A stretch of DNA of 64,000 nucleotides. Origin: Kitasatospora viridis. Lineage in GTDB: Bacteria; Actinomycetota; Actinomycetes; Streptomycetales; Streptomycetaceae. Below are positions 49,095 through 57,621 of the stretch, one piece after another. Location: the NCBI RefSeq assembly GCF_007829815.1, contig NZ_VIWT01000001.1:5538501-5602500 (forward strand). Direction: 5' to 3'. The notes under the pieces are model-generated. The model was given only the letters and a program-made list of their open reading frames with translations, was not told the origin of the DNA and did no database searches. How positions within the stretch are numbered: position 1 is the first letter of the stretch; each line of letters starts with the position of its first letter. The position numbers and the translations under genes were made by a program.

Positions 49095-49634
49095 ATGGCT
49101 CTCAACGCCGAGAACCAGCTGATCGTGGTGATGGGAGTGGCGGGCGTCGGCAAGACCACCGTCGCCCGACTGCTCGCCGACCGCCTCGGCCTCCCCTACG
49201 CCGAGGCGGACGACTTCCACCCCGCCGCCAACATCGCCAAGATGTCCGCCGGGATCCCGCTGGACGACGCCGACCGGGCCCCCTGGCTGCGCGCCATCGC
49301 GGGCTGGCTGCACGAACGCGGCCGGGCCGGCACCGGAGGCGTCGTCACCTGCTCCGCGCTCAAGCGCGGCTACCGCGACCTGCTGCGGGCCGGCTGCGCC
49401 GACGTCCGCTTCCTGCACCTGGACGGCGGCCACGACCTGATCGCCGCCCGGATCGCCGCCCGCACCGGCCACTTCATGCCCGCCTCGCTGCTCGACTCCC
49501 AGTACGCGCTGCTCGAACCGCTCCAGGCGGACGAGCCCGGCGCCGTGCTCCCGGTCGGCGAGCGGGACACCCCCCACGACCTCGTCGAGAAGGCCGCCGC
49601 CCTGCTGCGGCCCGTCAATGGAGACCTCGCGTGA
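49095..49634 (+). CDS. gntK: Gluconokinase
   Basis: 179 residues; ATG 49095 after AAGGAG (7 bases). P-loop G-V-A-G-V-G-K-T-T near 14-22, then E-A-D-D-F-H near 38-43, P-L-D-D-A-D-R-A-P-W-L near 55-65, and C-S-A-L-K-R-G-Y-R-D near 84-93 are the GntK signatures. It phosphorylates gluconate to 6-phosphogluconate for the pentose phosphate pathway. The stop overlaps the permease start (GTGA). Confidence 0.95.
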   Translation: MALNAENQLIVVMGVAGVGKTTVARLLADRLGLPYAEADDFHPAANIAKMSAGIPLDDADRAPWLRAIAGWLHERGRAGTGGVVTCSALKRGYRDLLRAGCADVRFLHLDGGHDLIAARIAARTGHFMPASLLDSQYALLEPLQADEPGAVLPVGERDTPHDLVEKAAALLRPVNGDLA

Positions 49635-51019
49635 CCCCGTCCCCCACCCTGCTGGCCGCCGCCCCCGCGCTCCAGCACAGCCACAGCGACAGCCGGCTGC
49701 TCCTGTCGGTGCTGCTCAGCATCGGCGTGATCGTGCTGCTGATCAGCAAGTTCAAGCTGCACCCGTTCCTCGCCCTGACCGTCGGCTCGGGCCTGCTGGC
49801 CGCCGCCGCGGGCGCCCCCTTCGACCAGCTGACCGCCAGCTTCTCCACCGGCTTCGGCGCCACCGTGACCAGCGTCGGGCTGCTGATCGGCCTCGGCGCG
49901 ATGCTCGGCAAGCTGCTGGCCGACTCCGGCGGGGCGAACATCATCGCCGACACCGTGCTCGGCAAGGCCTCCAAGCGGTCGCTGCCCTGGGCGATGGCGC
50001 TGATCGCCGCGGTGCTCGGCCTGCCGCTGTTCTTCGAGATCGGCGTGGTGCTGCTGGTGCCGATCGTGCTGGTGGTCGCCCGGCGCGGGAACCTGCCGGT
50101 GCTGCGGGTCGGCATCCCCGCGCTGGCCGGCCTGTCCGTGCTGCACGGCCTGGTGCCTCCGCACCCGGGCCCGCTGGTCGCGGTGGACGCGCTGAAGGCG
50201 AACCTCGGCACCACCCTGGCGCTCGGCCTGCTGGTCGCCGTGCCCACCCTGGTCGTCGCCGGCCCGCTGTGGGCCAAGGTCGCCGAGCGCTGGGTCGGCC
50301 CGCTGGAGCTGCCGCCGGTGGTCGAGGAGCAGGGCGAGCGCCCCGAGCACGCGCCCCGGTTCGGCGCGGTGCTGGCCACCATCCTGCTGCCGGTGGTGCT
50401 GATGCTCGGCAAGGCGCTGGCCGACGTGGTGGTGGACGACCCCAAGGACCACCTCCAGCGGGTGCTCGACTTCGTCGGCTCGCCGCTGATCGCCCTGCTG
50501 GCCGCCGTGCTGGTGGCCATGGTCACGCTCGGCCGGGCGGCCGGCTTCGACAAGGACCGGATCGGGCGGACCACGGCCGCCGCGCTCGGCCCGATCGCCG
50601 GCATCGTCTTCATCGTCGGCGCCGGCGGCGGCTTCAAGCAGACCCTGGTGGACGTCGGCGTCGGCGACGCGGTCAGCCACTGGGCCGGCCGGCTGCACGT
50701 CTCCGCGCTGCTGCTCGGCTGGCTGATCGCGGTGCTGATCCGGCTCGCCACCGGCTCCGCCACGGTCGCCACCATCACCGCCGCAGGCATCGTCTCCCCG
50801 CTCGCCCACGGCATGAGCAGCACCCACTCGGCGCTGCTGGTGCTCGCCGTCGGCGCCGGCTCGCTGTTCTTCTCGCACGTCAACGACGCCGGCTTCTGGC
50901 TGGTGAAGGAGTACTTCGGGATGGACGTCGGCCAGACCGTCAAGTCCTGGTCGATGATGGAGACGGTGATCTCGGTGGTCGCGATCGCGCTGATCCTGCC
51001 GCTCAGCCTGGTCGTCTGA
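49631..51019 (+). CDS. gntP: Gluconate permease, GntP family
   Basis: 462 residues from GTG 49631, overlapping gntK by 4 bases. About 12 hydrophobic segments; family motifs include G-L-G-A-M-L-G-K-L-L near 87, L-P-L-F-F-E-I-G near 135 and V-P-P-H-P-G-P near 176, and V-N-D-A-G-F-W-L near 418. It is a secondary symporter for gluconate or a related sugar acid. Coupled translation with gluconokinase fits uptake followed by phosphorylation. Confidence 0.95.
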   Translation: MTPSPTLLAAAPALQHSHSDSRLLLSVLLSIGVIVLLISKFKLHPFLALTVGSGLLAAAAGAPFDQLTASFSTGFGATVTSVGLLIGLGAMLGKLLADSGGANIIADTVLGKASKRSLPWAMALIAAVLGLPLFFEIGVVLLVPIVLVVARRGNLPVLRVGIPALAGLSVLHGLVPPHPGPLVAVDALKANLGTTLALGLLVAVPTLVVAGPLWAKVAERWVGPLELPPVVEEQGERPEHAPRFGAVLATILLPVVLMLGKALADVVVDDPKDHLQRVLDFVGSPLIALLAAVLVAMVTLGRAAGFDKDRIGRTTAAALGPIAGIVFIVGAGGGFKQTLVDVGVGDAVSHWAGRLHVSALLLGWLIAVLIRLATGSATVATITAAGIVSPLAHGMSSTHSALLVLAVGAGSLFFSHVNDAGFWLVKEYFGMDVGQTVKSWSMMETVISVVAIALILPLSLVV

Positions 51020-51102
51020 CGCAGCTCCGTCATCTGACGAACTGTCGGCCGGCGGGGCATGATGGGGCCCTGCCAGCTTCCCCACGACGGACGGAGACCG
51101 AC

Positions 51103-51549
51103 ATGCCGTTGACCGGCGAGTACGTCCCCAGCAGCAGCGAGTTCGTGCGCAACCAGGTCGAGCTGTACGAGTCCTCCGGCGGCACCGAGGGCACCACCCT
51201 GCGGGGCCGGCCGGTGATCGTGCTGACCACCATCGGCGCGCGCAGCGGGAACATCCGCAAGACCGCGCTGATGCGGGTCGAGCACGACGGCCACTACGCG
51301 GTGGTCGCCTCCCAGGGCGGGAAGCCGACCCACCCGGTCTGGTACCACAACCTGACGGCCGACCCCCGGGCCGAGCTCCAGGACGGCGCGGTCCGCCAGG
51401 ACATGACGGCCCGTGAGGTGCACGGCGCCGAGCGCGCCCTCTGGTGGGAGCGGGCCTGCGAGACCTGGCCGGACTACGCCGAGTACCAGGAGAAGACCGA
51501 CCGGGTGATCCCGGTCTTCGTCCTGGAGCCCGCGGCGCAGCCGCACTGA
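51103..51549 (+). CDS. F420/deazaflavin-dependent nitroreductase-family protein
   Basis: 148 residues; ATG 51103 with CGGAG upstream. The split-barrel family hallmarks are I-V-L-T-T-I-G-A-R-S-G near 38-48, R-K-T-A-L-M-R-V near 51-58, Y-A-V-V-A-S-Q-G-G near 64-72 and H-P-V-W-Y-H-N-L near 76-83. Relatives such as mycobacterial Ddn reduce nitroimidazoles or quinones with F420H2. It may be monocistronic, ending in a strong hairpin. Confidence 0.9.
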   Translation: MPLTGEYVPSSSEFVRNQVELYESSGGTEGTTLRGRPVIVLTTIGARSGNIRKTALMRVEHDGHYAVVASQGGKPTHPVWYHNLTADPRAELQDGAVRQDMTAREVHGAERALWWERACETWPDYAEYQEKTDRVIPVFVLEPAAQPH

Positions 51550-51565
51550 CGAAACACCCCTGAAG

Positions 51566-51615
51566 CGGCGCGAGCCCGCCGGCCCCCGAAGCGGGGGACC
51601 GGCGGGCTCGCGCCG
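51566..51615. terminator. Bidirectional terminator
   Basis: CGGCGCGAGCCCGCCGG followed by CCCCC (51566-51587) pairs with GGGGG and CCGGCGGGCTCGCGCCG (51593-51615), a stem of about 22 pairs. It lies between convergent genes and is one of the strongest in the window. Confidence 0.9.
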
Positions 51616-51622
51616 TTCCCGG

Positions 51623-52144
51623 CTACTTGACCTCGTACTCGGCGACGATCGTGCCGCGGGCCACCGCCTGGAAGCCGGCGGTCGCGCCGATCGCCGCCGC
51701 CGAGGTGTCCGCGTCCAGGCCGAGCCGGTCCACCCCGAGCGCCGTCACCGAGAAGACGTACCGGTGCGGGCCGTGGCCGGGCGGCGGGGCCGCGCCGCCG
51801 AAGTCCCTGGAGCCGTAGTCGTTGCGCGCCTGCACCGCGCCGGCCGGCAGCCCGGCGAACTCGCCGCTGCCCGCGCCGGTGGGCAGCGAGGTCACGGTGG
51901 CCGGGATGTCGAAGACGACCCAGTGCCACCAGCCGCTGCCGCTCGGCGCGTCCGGATCGAAGCAGGTGACCGCGAAGCTGCGGGTCTCGGCCGGGAAGCC
52001 CGACCAGCTCAGCTGCGGCGAGACGTTGCCGCCGGCCAGCACCTGGGCCTGGCCCAGGGTGCCGCCGTCCGGCACGTCGGTGCTGGTCACGGCGAGGCCG
52101 GGAACCGGCCGCTGGTGGTCGTGCGGGAGCGGGGGCCTGGTCAC
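51623..52144 (-). CDS. YbhB/YbcL (PEBP/RKIP-like) protein
   Basis: 173 residues from GTG 52144 with GGGGAG 11 bases upstream. The ligand-pocket motifs D-P-D-A-P-S near 63-68 and W-W-H-W-V-V near 72-77 and the final G-P-H-R-Y-V-F near 124-130 define the phosphatidylethanolamine-binding-protein fold. Bacterial members are usually of unknown function. No signal peptide. Confidence 0.9.
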   Translation of the reverse strand: MTRPPLPHDHQRPVPGLAVTSTDVPDGGTLGQAQVLAGGNVSPQLSWSGFPAETRSFAVTCFDPDAPSGSGWWHWVVFDIPATVTSLPTGAGSGEFAGLPAGAVQARNDYGSRDFGGAAPPPGHGPHRYVFSVTALGVDRLGLDADTSAAAIGATAGFQAVARGTIVAEYEVK

Positions 52145-52178
52145 GGTGGCGGAACTCTCCCCAGGTGTCGACGCGAAA

Positions 52179-52212
52179 GGGACGGCCACCCCACGTACGG
52201 GGTGACCGTCCC
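52179..52212 (-). terminator. Terminator of the glycerol operon
   Basis: GGGACGGCCACCCC (52179-52192) pairs with GGGGTGACCGTCCC (52199-52212), one mismatch. It lies 35 bases past the glpD stop. Confidence 0.8.
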
Positions 52213-52246
52213 TCATGTTACGCCGCGTCAGCTGACCAGCCGTTGA

Positions 52247-53842
52247 TCAGCCGTGCGAGCGCTTGCCCAGGAACTCCTCGACCCGGGTCCGCACCTCGGG
52301 GGTGTCCAGGCCGCGCACCGTCATCGTGGTGCGGCGGCGCAGCACGTCGTCCACCGTGTACGCCCACTCGTTGTCGGCCGCGAACGCCACCTGGGCCCAC
52401 ACGTCCGGGCCGTCCGGGTGGATCGGCTCGCCCAGCGCCGCGTCGTCGGCGATCAGCCGGGCGATGTCGAAGGAGAGCGTGCCGTAGTGGCTGGCCAGGT
52501 GCTTGGCCACCAGCGGCTCCATCCGCGAGCCCGGCTCGCGGTCCACCAGCAGGCGGTGCGCCACCGCGTTCGGCGCGCCCACGCCCGGCAGCGGCACGGT
52601 CGCCGCGATCGGCGAGATGTCCTCGCCGATGCCGGTGCCGCGCACGTGCGCCAGCTTCTCCAGCACGGTGCGGCCGATGTGCCGGTAGGTGGTCCACTTG
52701 CCGCCGGCCACCGACAGCATGCCGCCGCGGCCCTCGGTCACCACGGTCTCGCGCTTGGCCGCCGCGGTGTCGCCCGGGCCGCCCGGGAGCACCCGCAGGC
52801 CGGCGAAGGCGTAGGTGATCAGGTCGCGGTCCAGGTGCTCGTCGCGGATCGCGTGGCCGGCCTCGCCCATGATCTGGTCGATGTCCGCCTCGGTGGCCCG
52901 CACGTCCATCGGGTCGCCGGTGTACTCCTCGTCCGTGGTGCCGAGCAGGACGTGGTCCTCCCACGGGATGGCGAACGAGACCCGGTACTTGTCGATCGGG
53001 ATGGTCAGCGCGGCCCGCCACGGGCTGCGCCGCTTGACCACCACGTGAGCGCCCTTGGAGAGCCGGATCGACGGGGCCGCGCCGGCGTCCTCCATCTTGC
53101 GCAGGTGGTCCACCCACGGGCCGGTGGCGTTCAGCACCAGGCGGGCGCTCACGCCGAACTCGGTGCCGTCCAGCCGGTCCTTCAGCTCCGCACCGGTCAC
53201 CCGGGTGCCGGTGAACCGCAGGCCCGTCACCTCGGCGTGGTTGAGCACCACGGCGCCCGCGTCCACGGCCGCGCGGACCGTCATCACGGCCACCCGGGAG
53301 TCGTTCATCTGGTGGTCGCCGTAGACCGCGACCGAGCGCAGGCCCTCGGTCTTCAGCGCGGGCACCTGCTGGGCGGCGTGCGCCGCGGTGGAGACCCGGC
53401 CCATGCCGTCCCGGAAGGCGGAGAGCGCGGAGTAGAGGAAGACACCGGCGCCGAGCTTCGGGGCGCTGTGCGGGCCGCCCTTGTAGACCGGCACGAAGAA
53501 GGTCAGCGGGTTGACCAGGTGCGGGGCCACGTCGGTGGCCAGCGCCCGGCGCTCCTTGTGGTTCTCCGCGACCAGCTTGACCGCGCCGGTCTGCAGGTAG
53601 CGCAGACCGCCGTGGACCAGCTTGGAGGAGGCGCTGGAGGTGGCGCCCGCGAAGTCGCCCGCGTCCACCATGGCCACCTTCAGACCGGCCTGCGAGGCGG
53701 TCCAGGCGACCGCGGTGCCGAGGATGCCGCCCCCGATCACCAGCAGGTCGTAGGTCGCCTTGCCCAGCAGCTCACGGGTCTCGGCGCGGGAAGCGGTGCG
53801 GCCGGGGGTGCGCTCGGCGCCCAGGGTCGGGATGGTTGCCAT
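52247..53842 (-). CDS. glpD: Glycerol-3-phosphate dehydrogenase
   Basis: 531 residues from ATG 53842. FAD Rossmann motif V-I-G-G-G-I-L-G-T-A near 34-43; L-V-H-G-G-L-R-Y-L near 82-90; R-L-S-K-G-A-H-V-V near 260; a C-terminal accessory domain after about 410. It oxidises glycerol-3-phosphate to dihydroxyacetone phosphate at the membrane, feeding electrons to quinone. Last gene of the gylR-glpF-glpK-glpD group (gylCABX-like). Confidence 0.95.
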   Translation of the reverse strand: MATIPTLGAERTPGRTASRAETRELLGKATYDLLVIGGGILGTAVAWTASQAGLKVAMVDAGDFAGATSSASSKLVHGGLRYLQTGAVKLVAENHKERRALATDVAPHLVNPLTFFVPVYKGGPHSAPKLGAGVFLYSALSAFRDGMGRVSTAAHAAQQVPALKTEGLRSVAVYGDHQMNDSRVAVMTVRAAVDAGAVVLNHAEVTGLRFTGTRVTGAELKDRLDGTEFGVSARLVLNATGPWVDHLRKMEDAGAAPSIRLSKGAHVVVKRRSPWRAALTIPIDKYRVSFAIPWEDHVLLGTTDEEYTGDPMDVRATEADIDQIMGEAGHAIRDEHLDRDLITYAFAGLRVLPGGPGDTAAAKRETVVTEGRGGMLSVAGGKWTTYRHIGRTVLEKLAHVRGTGIGEDISPIAATVPLPGVGAPNAVAHRLLVDREPGSRMEPLVAKHLASHYGTLSFDIARLIADDAALGEPIHPDGPDVWAQVAFAADNEWAYTVDDVLRRRTTMTVRGLDTPEVRTRVEEFLGKRSHG

Positions 53843-53931
53843 GGTGTGTGTTCCGGGCCGCGGTGCGGGCGGCGCCGGGTCTCCTCTCGAGAATTCCGGT
53901 TCGGCCGCTGCGGGCGGCCGGGGCAATGCGT

Positions 53932-53959
53932 CCGGCCGGGGCAGCGCTGCCCCGGCCGG
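53932..53959 (-). terminator. 28-base perfect palindrome between glpK and glpD
   Basis: CCGGCCGGGGCAGC followed directly by its complement GCTGCCCCGGCCGG. In RNA it would form a stem of at least 12 pairs 8 bases after the glpK stop and about 90 bases before glpD. It may attenuate read-through or protect the upstream message. Confidence 0.75.
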
Positions 53960-53966
53960 TTACTGC

Positions 53967-55496
53967 TCAGCTCTCCTGGTCGTCCTCCTCCACCCAACCC
54001 ATGGTGCGCTCGACCGCCTTGAGCCACTTCTTGTACTCGCGCTCGCGGGTGGCCTCGTCCATCCGGGGGGTCCACTCGGCGGCGCGGTGCCAGTTGGCCC
54101 GCAGGGTGTCGAGGTCGGGCCAGAAGCCGACCGCCAGGCCGGCCGCGTAGGCGGCGCCCAGCGCGGTGGTCTCGGCCACGAACGGGCGCTCGACCGGGGC
54201 GTTGAGCACGTCGGCGATGTTCTGCATCAGCAGGTTGTTGGAGGTCATGCCGCCGTCCACCTTGAGGGCGGTCAGCTCGACGCCGGAGTCCTTCTCCATC
54301 GCGTCCACCACCTCGCGGGTCTGCCAGGCGGTGGCCTCCAGCACGGCGCGGGCCAGGTGACCCTTGGTCACGTACCGGGTCAGGCCGGCGATCACGCCGC
54401 GGGCGTCGGAGCGCCAGTACGGGGCGAACAGGCCGGAGAAGGCCGGCACGAAGTAGGCGCCGCCGTTGTCCTCCACCGTGGAGGCCAGGGTCTCGATCTC
54501 GGCGGCGGTCGAGATGATGCCCAACTGGTCGCGCAGCCACTGGACCAGCGAGCCGGTGACGGCGATCGAGCCCTCCAGGGCGTAGACCGGCTTCTGGTCG
54601 CCGATCCGGTAGCCGACCGTGGTCAGCAGGCCGTTGTAGGAGTGCACGACCTTCTCGCCGGTGTTCAGCAGCAGGAAGGTGCCGGTGCCGTAGGTGCTCT
54701 TGGCCTCGCCGACGTTGAAGCAGGTCTGGCCGAAGAGCGCGGCCTGCTGGTCGCCGAGCGCCGAGGCGACCGGCACGCCCTCCAGGTCGCCGACCGCGTG
54801 GCCGTAGACCTCGGCGGAGGAGCGGATCTCGGGGAGCACGCTCAGCGGCACGCCCATCGAGTCGGCGATCTTCTCGTCCCAGGCCAGCGTGGACAGGTTC
54901 ATCAGCATGGTCCGGCTGGCGTTGGTCACGTCGGTGATGTGCTTGCCGCCGTTGACGCCGCCGGTCAGGTTCCAGATGACCCAGGTGTCCATGGTGCCGA
55001 ACAGGATGTCGCCGGCCTCGGCGCGCTCGCGCAGGCCCTCGACGTTGTCCAGCAGCCAGCGGATCTTCGGGCCGGCGAAGTAGCTGGCCAGCGGCAGGCC
55101 GGTCTCCCGGCGGAACCGGTCCTGGCCGACGTTGCGGCCGAGCTCGCGGCAGAGTGCCTCGGTGCGGGTGTCCTGCCAGACCAGTGCGTTGTGCACCGGC
55201 TCGCCGGTGTTCTTGTCCCACAGCACGGTGGTCTCGCGCTGGTTGGTGATGCCGATCGCGCGGATGTCGTCCTTGGTCAGGCCGGCCTTCTCCAGCGCGC
55301 CGCGGACCACGGACTGCACCCGGGTCCAGATCTCGCCGGCGTCGTGCTCGACGTAGCCCGGCTGCGGGAAGATCTGCCGGTGCTCCTGCTGGTCCACGGA
55401 GACGATCCGGCCGTCCGCGCCGAAGATGATGCAGCGGCTGGAGGTGGTGCCCTGGTCGATCGCGGCGATGTAATTGGCGGTCACGTTGGCGGTCAT
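53967..55496 (-). CDS. glpK: Glycerol kinase
   Basis: 509 residues from ATG 55496 (a second ATG-like start lies a few codons in). FGGY fold: A-I-D-Q-G-T-T-S-S-R near 12-21, N-Q-R-E-T near 86-90, G-D-Q-Q-A-A-L-F-G-Q near 255-264, G-T-G-T-F near 276, V-D-G-G-M-T-S-N near 409-416. It phosphorylates glycerol with ATP. It follows the glycerol channel gene after 55 bases. Confidence 0.96.
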   Translation of the reverse strand: MTANVTANYIAAIDQGTTSSRCIIFGADGRIVSVDQQEHRQIFPQPGYVEHDAGEIWTRVQSVVRGALEKAGLTKDDIRAIGITNQRETTVLWDKNTGEPVHNALVWQDTRTEALCRELGRNVGQDRFRRETGLPLASYFAGPKIRWLLDNVEGLRERAEAGDILFGTMDTWVIWNLTGGVNGGKHITDVTNASRTMLMNLSTLAWDEKIADSMGVPLSVLPEIRSSAEVYGHAVGDLEGVPVASALGDQQAALFGQTCFNVGEAKSTYGTGTFLLLNTGEKVVHSYNGLLTTVGYRIGDQKPVYALEGSIAVTGSLVQWLRDQLGIISTAAEIETLASTVEDNGGAYFVPAFSGLFAPYWRSDARGVIAGLTRYVTKGHLARAVLEATAWQTREVVDAMEKDSGVELTALKVDGGMTSNNLLMQNIADVLNAPVERPFVAETTALGAAYAAGLAVGFWPDLDTLRANWHRAAEWTPRMDEATREREYKKWLKAVERTMGWVEEDDQES

Positions 55497-55551
55497 GCGG
55501 TGATCCTCGGCTCTGAGGTGGGGGAGGGGAAGACGGGCTGGCCGTGTCGAC

Positions 55552-56271
55552 CTAGAACAGGCCCTTGTAGAGCAGACCGGAGAGCAGGCCGCCGATCATC
55601 GGGCCGGCGACCGGGATCCAGGCGTAGCTCCAGTCCGAGGTGCCCTTGTTCGGGATCGGCAGCAGCGAGTGCACGATGCGCGGACCGAGGTCGCGGGCCG
55701 GGTTGATCGCGTAGCCGGTCGGGCCGCCGAGCGAGAGGCCGATGCCGACCACGGTGAAGGCGGTGATCAGGATGCCGATGCCGGAGAGCTGGTCGCCGAG
55801 GGTGAGCCCGGAGGTGAGGATCAGCAGGCAGAGCACCATGGTGCCGATGATCTCGGTGAGCAGGTTCTGGATCGGGTTCCGGATCTCGGGCCCGGTCGAG
55901 AAGATGCCGAGGGTCGGCTCCTCGTTCTGCTGGAACTGGCCCAGGTAGGTCAGCCACACCAGGACGGCGCCGATCATCGCGCCGATCAGCTGGGAGCCGA
56001 TGTAGAGCGGCACGTGGCTCCAGTCGCCGGTCTTGACGGCGAGGGCCAGGGTGACGGCCGGGTTCAGGTGGGCACCGGACTTGTGCGCGGAGATGTACGC
56101 GGCGATCAGCACCGCGAAGCCCCAGCCGAAGGTGATGGCGAGCCATCCGGCGTTCTGGGCCTTGGACTTCTTCAGCGTGACGGCGGCGCAGACGCCACCG
56201 CCGAGGAGTATCAGTGCGGCGGTGCCGAGCGTTTCACCGACGAAGATGTCGCCGTTGGAGATGGCGGACAC
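55552..56271 (-). CDS. glpF: Glycerol facilitator (aquaglyceroporin)
   Basis: 239 residues from GTG 56271. Six TM segments and the two half-helices H-L-N-P-A-V-T near 69-75 and A-I-N-P-A-R-D-L-G-P-R near 195-205; the Asp after the second N-P-A-R is the glycerol-channel type. First structural gene of the operon. The ribosome-binding site AAAGGAG lies 5 bases before the start, inside a small stem GGACAAAG/CTTTG(TG)TCC that also covers the GTG, which could limit initiation. Confidence 0.95.
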   Translation of the reverse strand: MSAISNGDIFVGETLGTAALILLGGGVCAAVTLKKSKAQNAGWLAITFGWGFAVLIAAYISAHKSGAHLNPAVTLALAVKTGDWSHVPLYIGSQLIGAMIGAVLVWLTYLGQFQQNEEPTLGIFSTGPEIRNPIQNLLTEIIGTMVLCLLILTSGLTLGDQLSGIGILITAFTVVGIGLSLGGPTGYAINPARDLGPRIVHSLLPIPNKGTSDWSYAWIPVAGPMIGGLLSGLLYKGLF

Positions 56272-56669
56272 AAAGACTCCTTTGTCCGTATGGCCGTTTG
56301 CCTGGTGCGTGGCGCCCGTTGGCAGAGGCGGGTGGGGGAGAACCGGCCTTGGGGGGACAGCGGCCGGCGTGAGCAGGCGGTTCCCGTCTCTGGGAGGTGT
56401 CCCTGCGGCGGTGGTGGCGACCGCTGGGCGGTGGATCGGCCCGTCCAGGCTCTTCCCTCAACCACCGTTCGACATTGTCGTCCGCTATGCGGGAGTTTTC
56501 ACCCCCGCAGGTGCCCACGTCAAGGCCGGTGACCTGGCTGTGACCCTCCCCTCGCCCGGGCTGGGGTGGTGGTTGGCGACGCTAACAAGCAAATGGCTGA
56601 AAATATGGACAAAACGCCGAACGGCGGGCAGCAACGCTGCCCGCCGTTCGGCGCCCCTCCCGGGGCTGG
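56272..56669. promoter_or_regulatory. glpF promoter region with a GylR-type site
   Basis: 398 bases without a gene. TTCGACATTGTCG (56468-56480) contains the palindromic core CGACAWTGTCG and recurs upstream of gylR (57487-57499, as TTCGACAATGTCG). The remaining sequence near glpF is otherwise unremarkable. Confidence 0.7.
56615..56653 (-). terminator. Rho-independent terminator of gylR
   Basis: Stem CGCCGAACGGCGGGCAGC (56615-56632) with GCTGCCCGCCGTTCGGCG (56636-56653). On the minus strand it is followed by GTTTTGTCCATATTTT, a rare U-rich tail for this genome. It implies gylR is mainly a separate transcript from glpF. Confidence 0.88.
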
Positions 56670-57434
56670 TCAGAACCGGTTGGCGCCCAGGTCGCGGGAG
56701 ATCGCCCGGGCCGCGTCGCGCACCGAGGCGACCAGTTGCGGGCGGACGAAGCCGTCCTCGCAGACCCGCTCCACCGCGCCGCTGATGCACACCGCGCCCA
56801 CCGGGTTGCGCCGCCGGTCCTGGATCAGCGCGCCGATCGAGGCCACGCCCTCCCAGGTCTCCTCGATCACGTCCGCCCAGCCGCGCTCGCGGATCAGCGC
56901 GCACTCGGCGTCGATGTCGTCCACCGAGGTGAGCGTGCGCGGCGTGAACGACTCCAGCGGCCCCTCGCCCAACTGCCCCCGGGCCACCGGGTCGTAGGCC
57001 AGCAGCACCTTGCCCAGCGCGGTGCTGTGCAGTGGCTGCATCGAGCCGACCTCCAACACCTGGCGGGTGTCGTCCGGCCGGAAGACGTGGTGCACGATCA
57101 GCACGCCGTGCTGGTGCAGCACCCCGAGGTAGACCGTCTCGCCGGACGCCCTGGCCAGGTCGTCGGCCCAGACCAGGGCGCGGGCCCGCAGCTCGTGCAC
57201 GTCCAGGTAGCTCTGGCCCAGGCGCAGCAGTTCGGCGCCCAGCTGGTACTTCCCGCTCTCCGGGTCCTGCTCGACGAAGCCCTCCAGCTGGAGGGTGCGC
57301 AGGATGCCGTGCGCGGTGCCCTTGGCCAGGTCGAGCGAGCTGGCCACCTCGGAGAGGCCGAGCCGACGCTCGCCGCCGGCCAGCAGGCGCAGGATCGCGG
57401 CGGCCCGGGAGAGCGACTGGATCGGGCCGGGCAT
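56670..57434 (-). CDS. gylR: GylR, IclR-family regulator of glycerol genes
   Basis: 254 residues from ATG 57434, with GGAGG 6 bases upstream. Start I-Q-S-L-S-R-A-A-A-I-L-R-L-L, winged helix to about 70, IclR effector domain 80-250 with L-H-S-T-A-L-G-K-V-L-L near 135-145 and the C-terminal C-I-S-G-A near 217. In S. coelicolor GylR represses both itself and gylCABX and is released by glycerol-3-phosphate. The two matching palindromes upstream of glpF and of gylR fit that model. Confidence 0.93.
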   Translation of the reverse strand: MPGPIQSLSRAAAILRLLAGGERRLGLSEVASSLDLAKGTAHGILRTLQLEGFVEQDPESGKYQLGAELLRLGQSYLDVHELRARALVWADDLARASGETVYLGVLHQHGVLIVHHVFRPDDTRQVLEVGSMQPLHSTALGKVLLAYDPVARGQLGEGPLESFTPRTLTSVDDIDAECALIRERGWADVIEETWEGVASIGALIQDRRRNPVGAVCISGAVERVCEDGFVRPQLVASVRDAARAISRDLGANRF

Positions 57435-57486
57435 GGGGACCTCCACTGACGACAGTGCTAATCGGGATGGGCTATCGGGATGGCCA

Positions 57487-57499
57487 TTCGACAATGTCG
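57487..57499. promoter_or_regulatory. GylR-type operator upstream of gylR
   Basis: TTCGACAATGTCG, core palindrome CGACAWTGTCG, 53 bases before the gylR start; matches the site at 56468-56480 except for one base. ATCGGGATGG is also repeated twice just downstream (about 57462-57483). Confidence 0.72.
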
Positions 57500-57621
57500 C
57501 ACGATTCATGGTCATGCCGACGGGGGGCTATCGCCCTGAGTCTGCCAGGCGCCCCGCCGAAAGTGCACGTCGCCCACCTGTTCTCGGTCGTTCCCCCCAC
57601 GGCTACCTGGCAGTAGCACCG

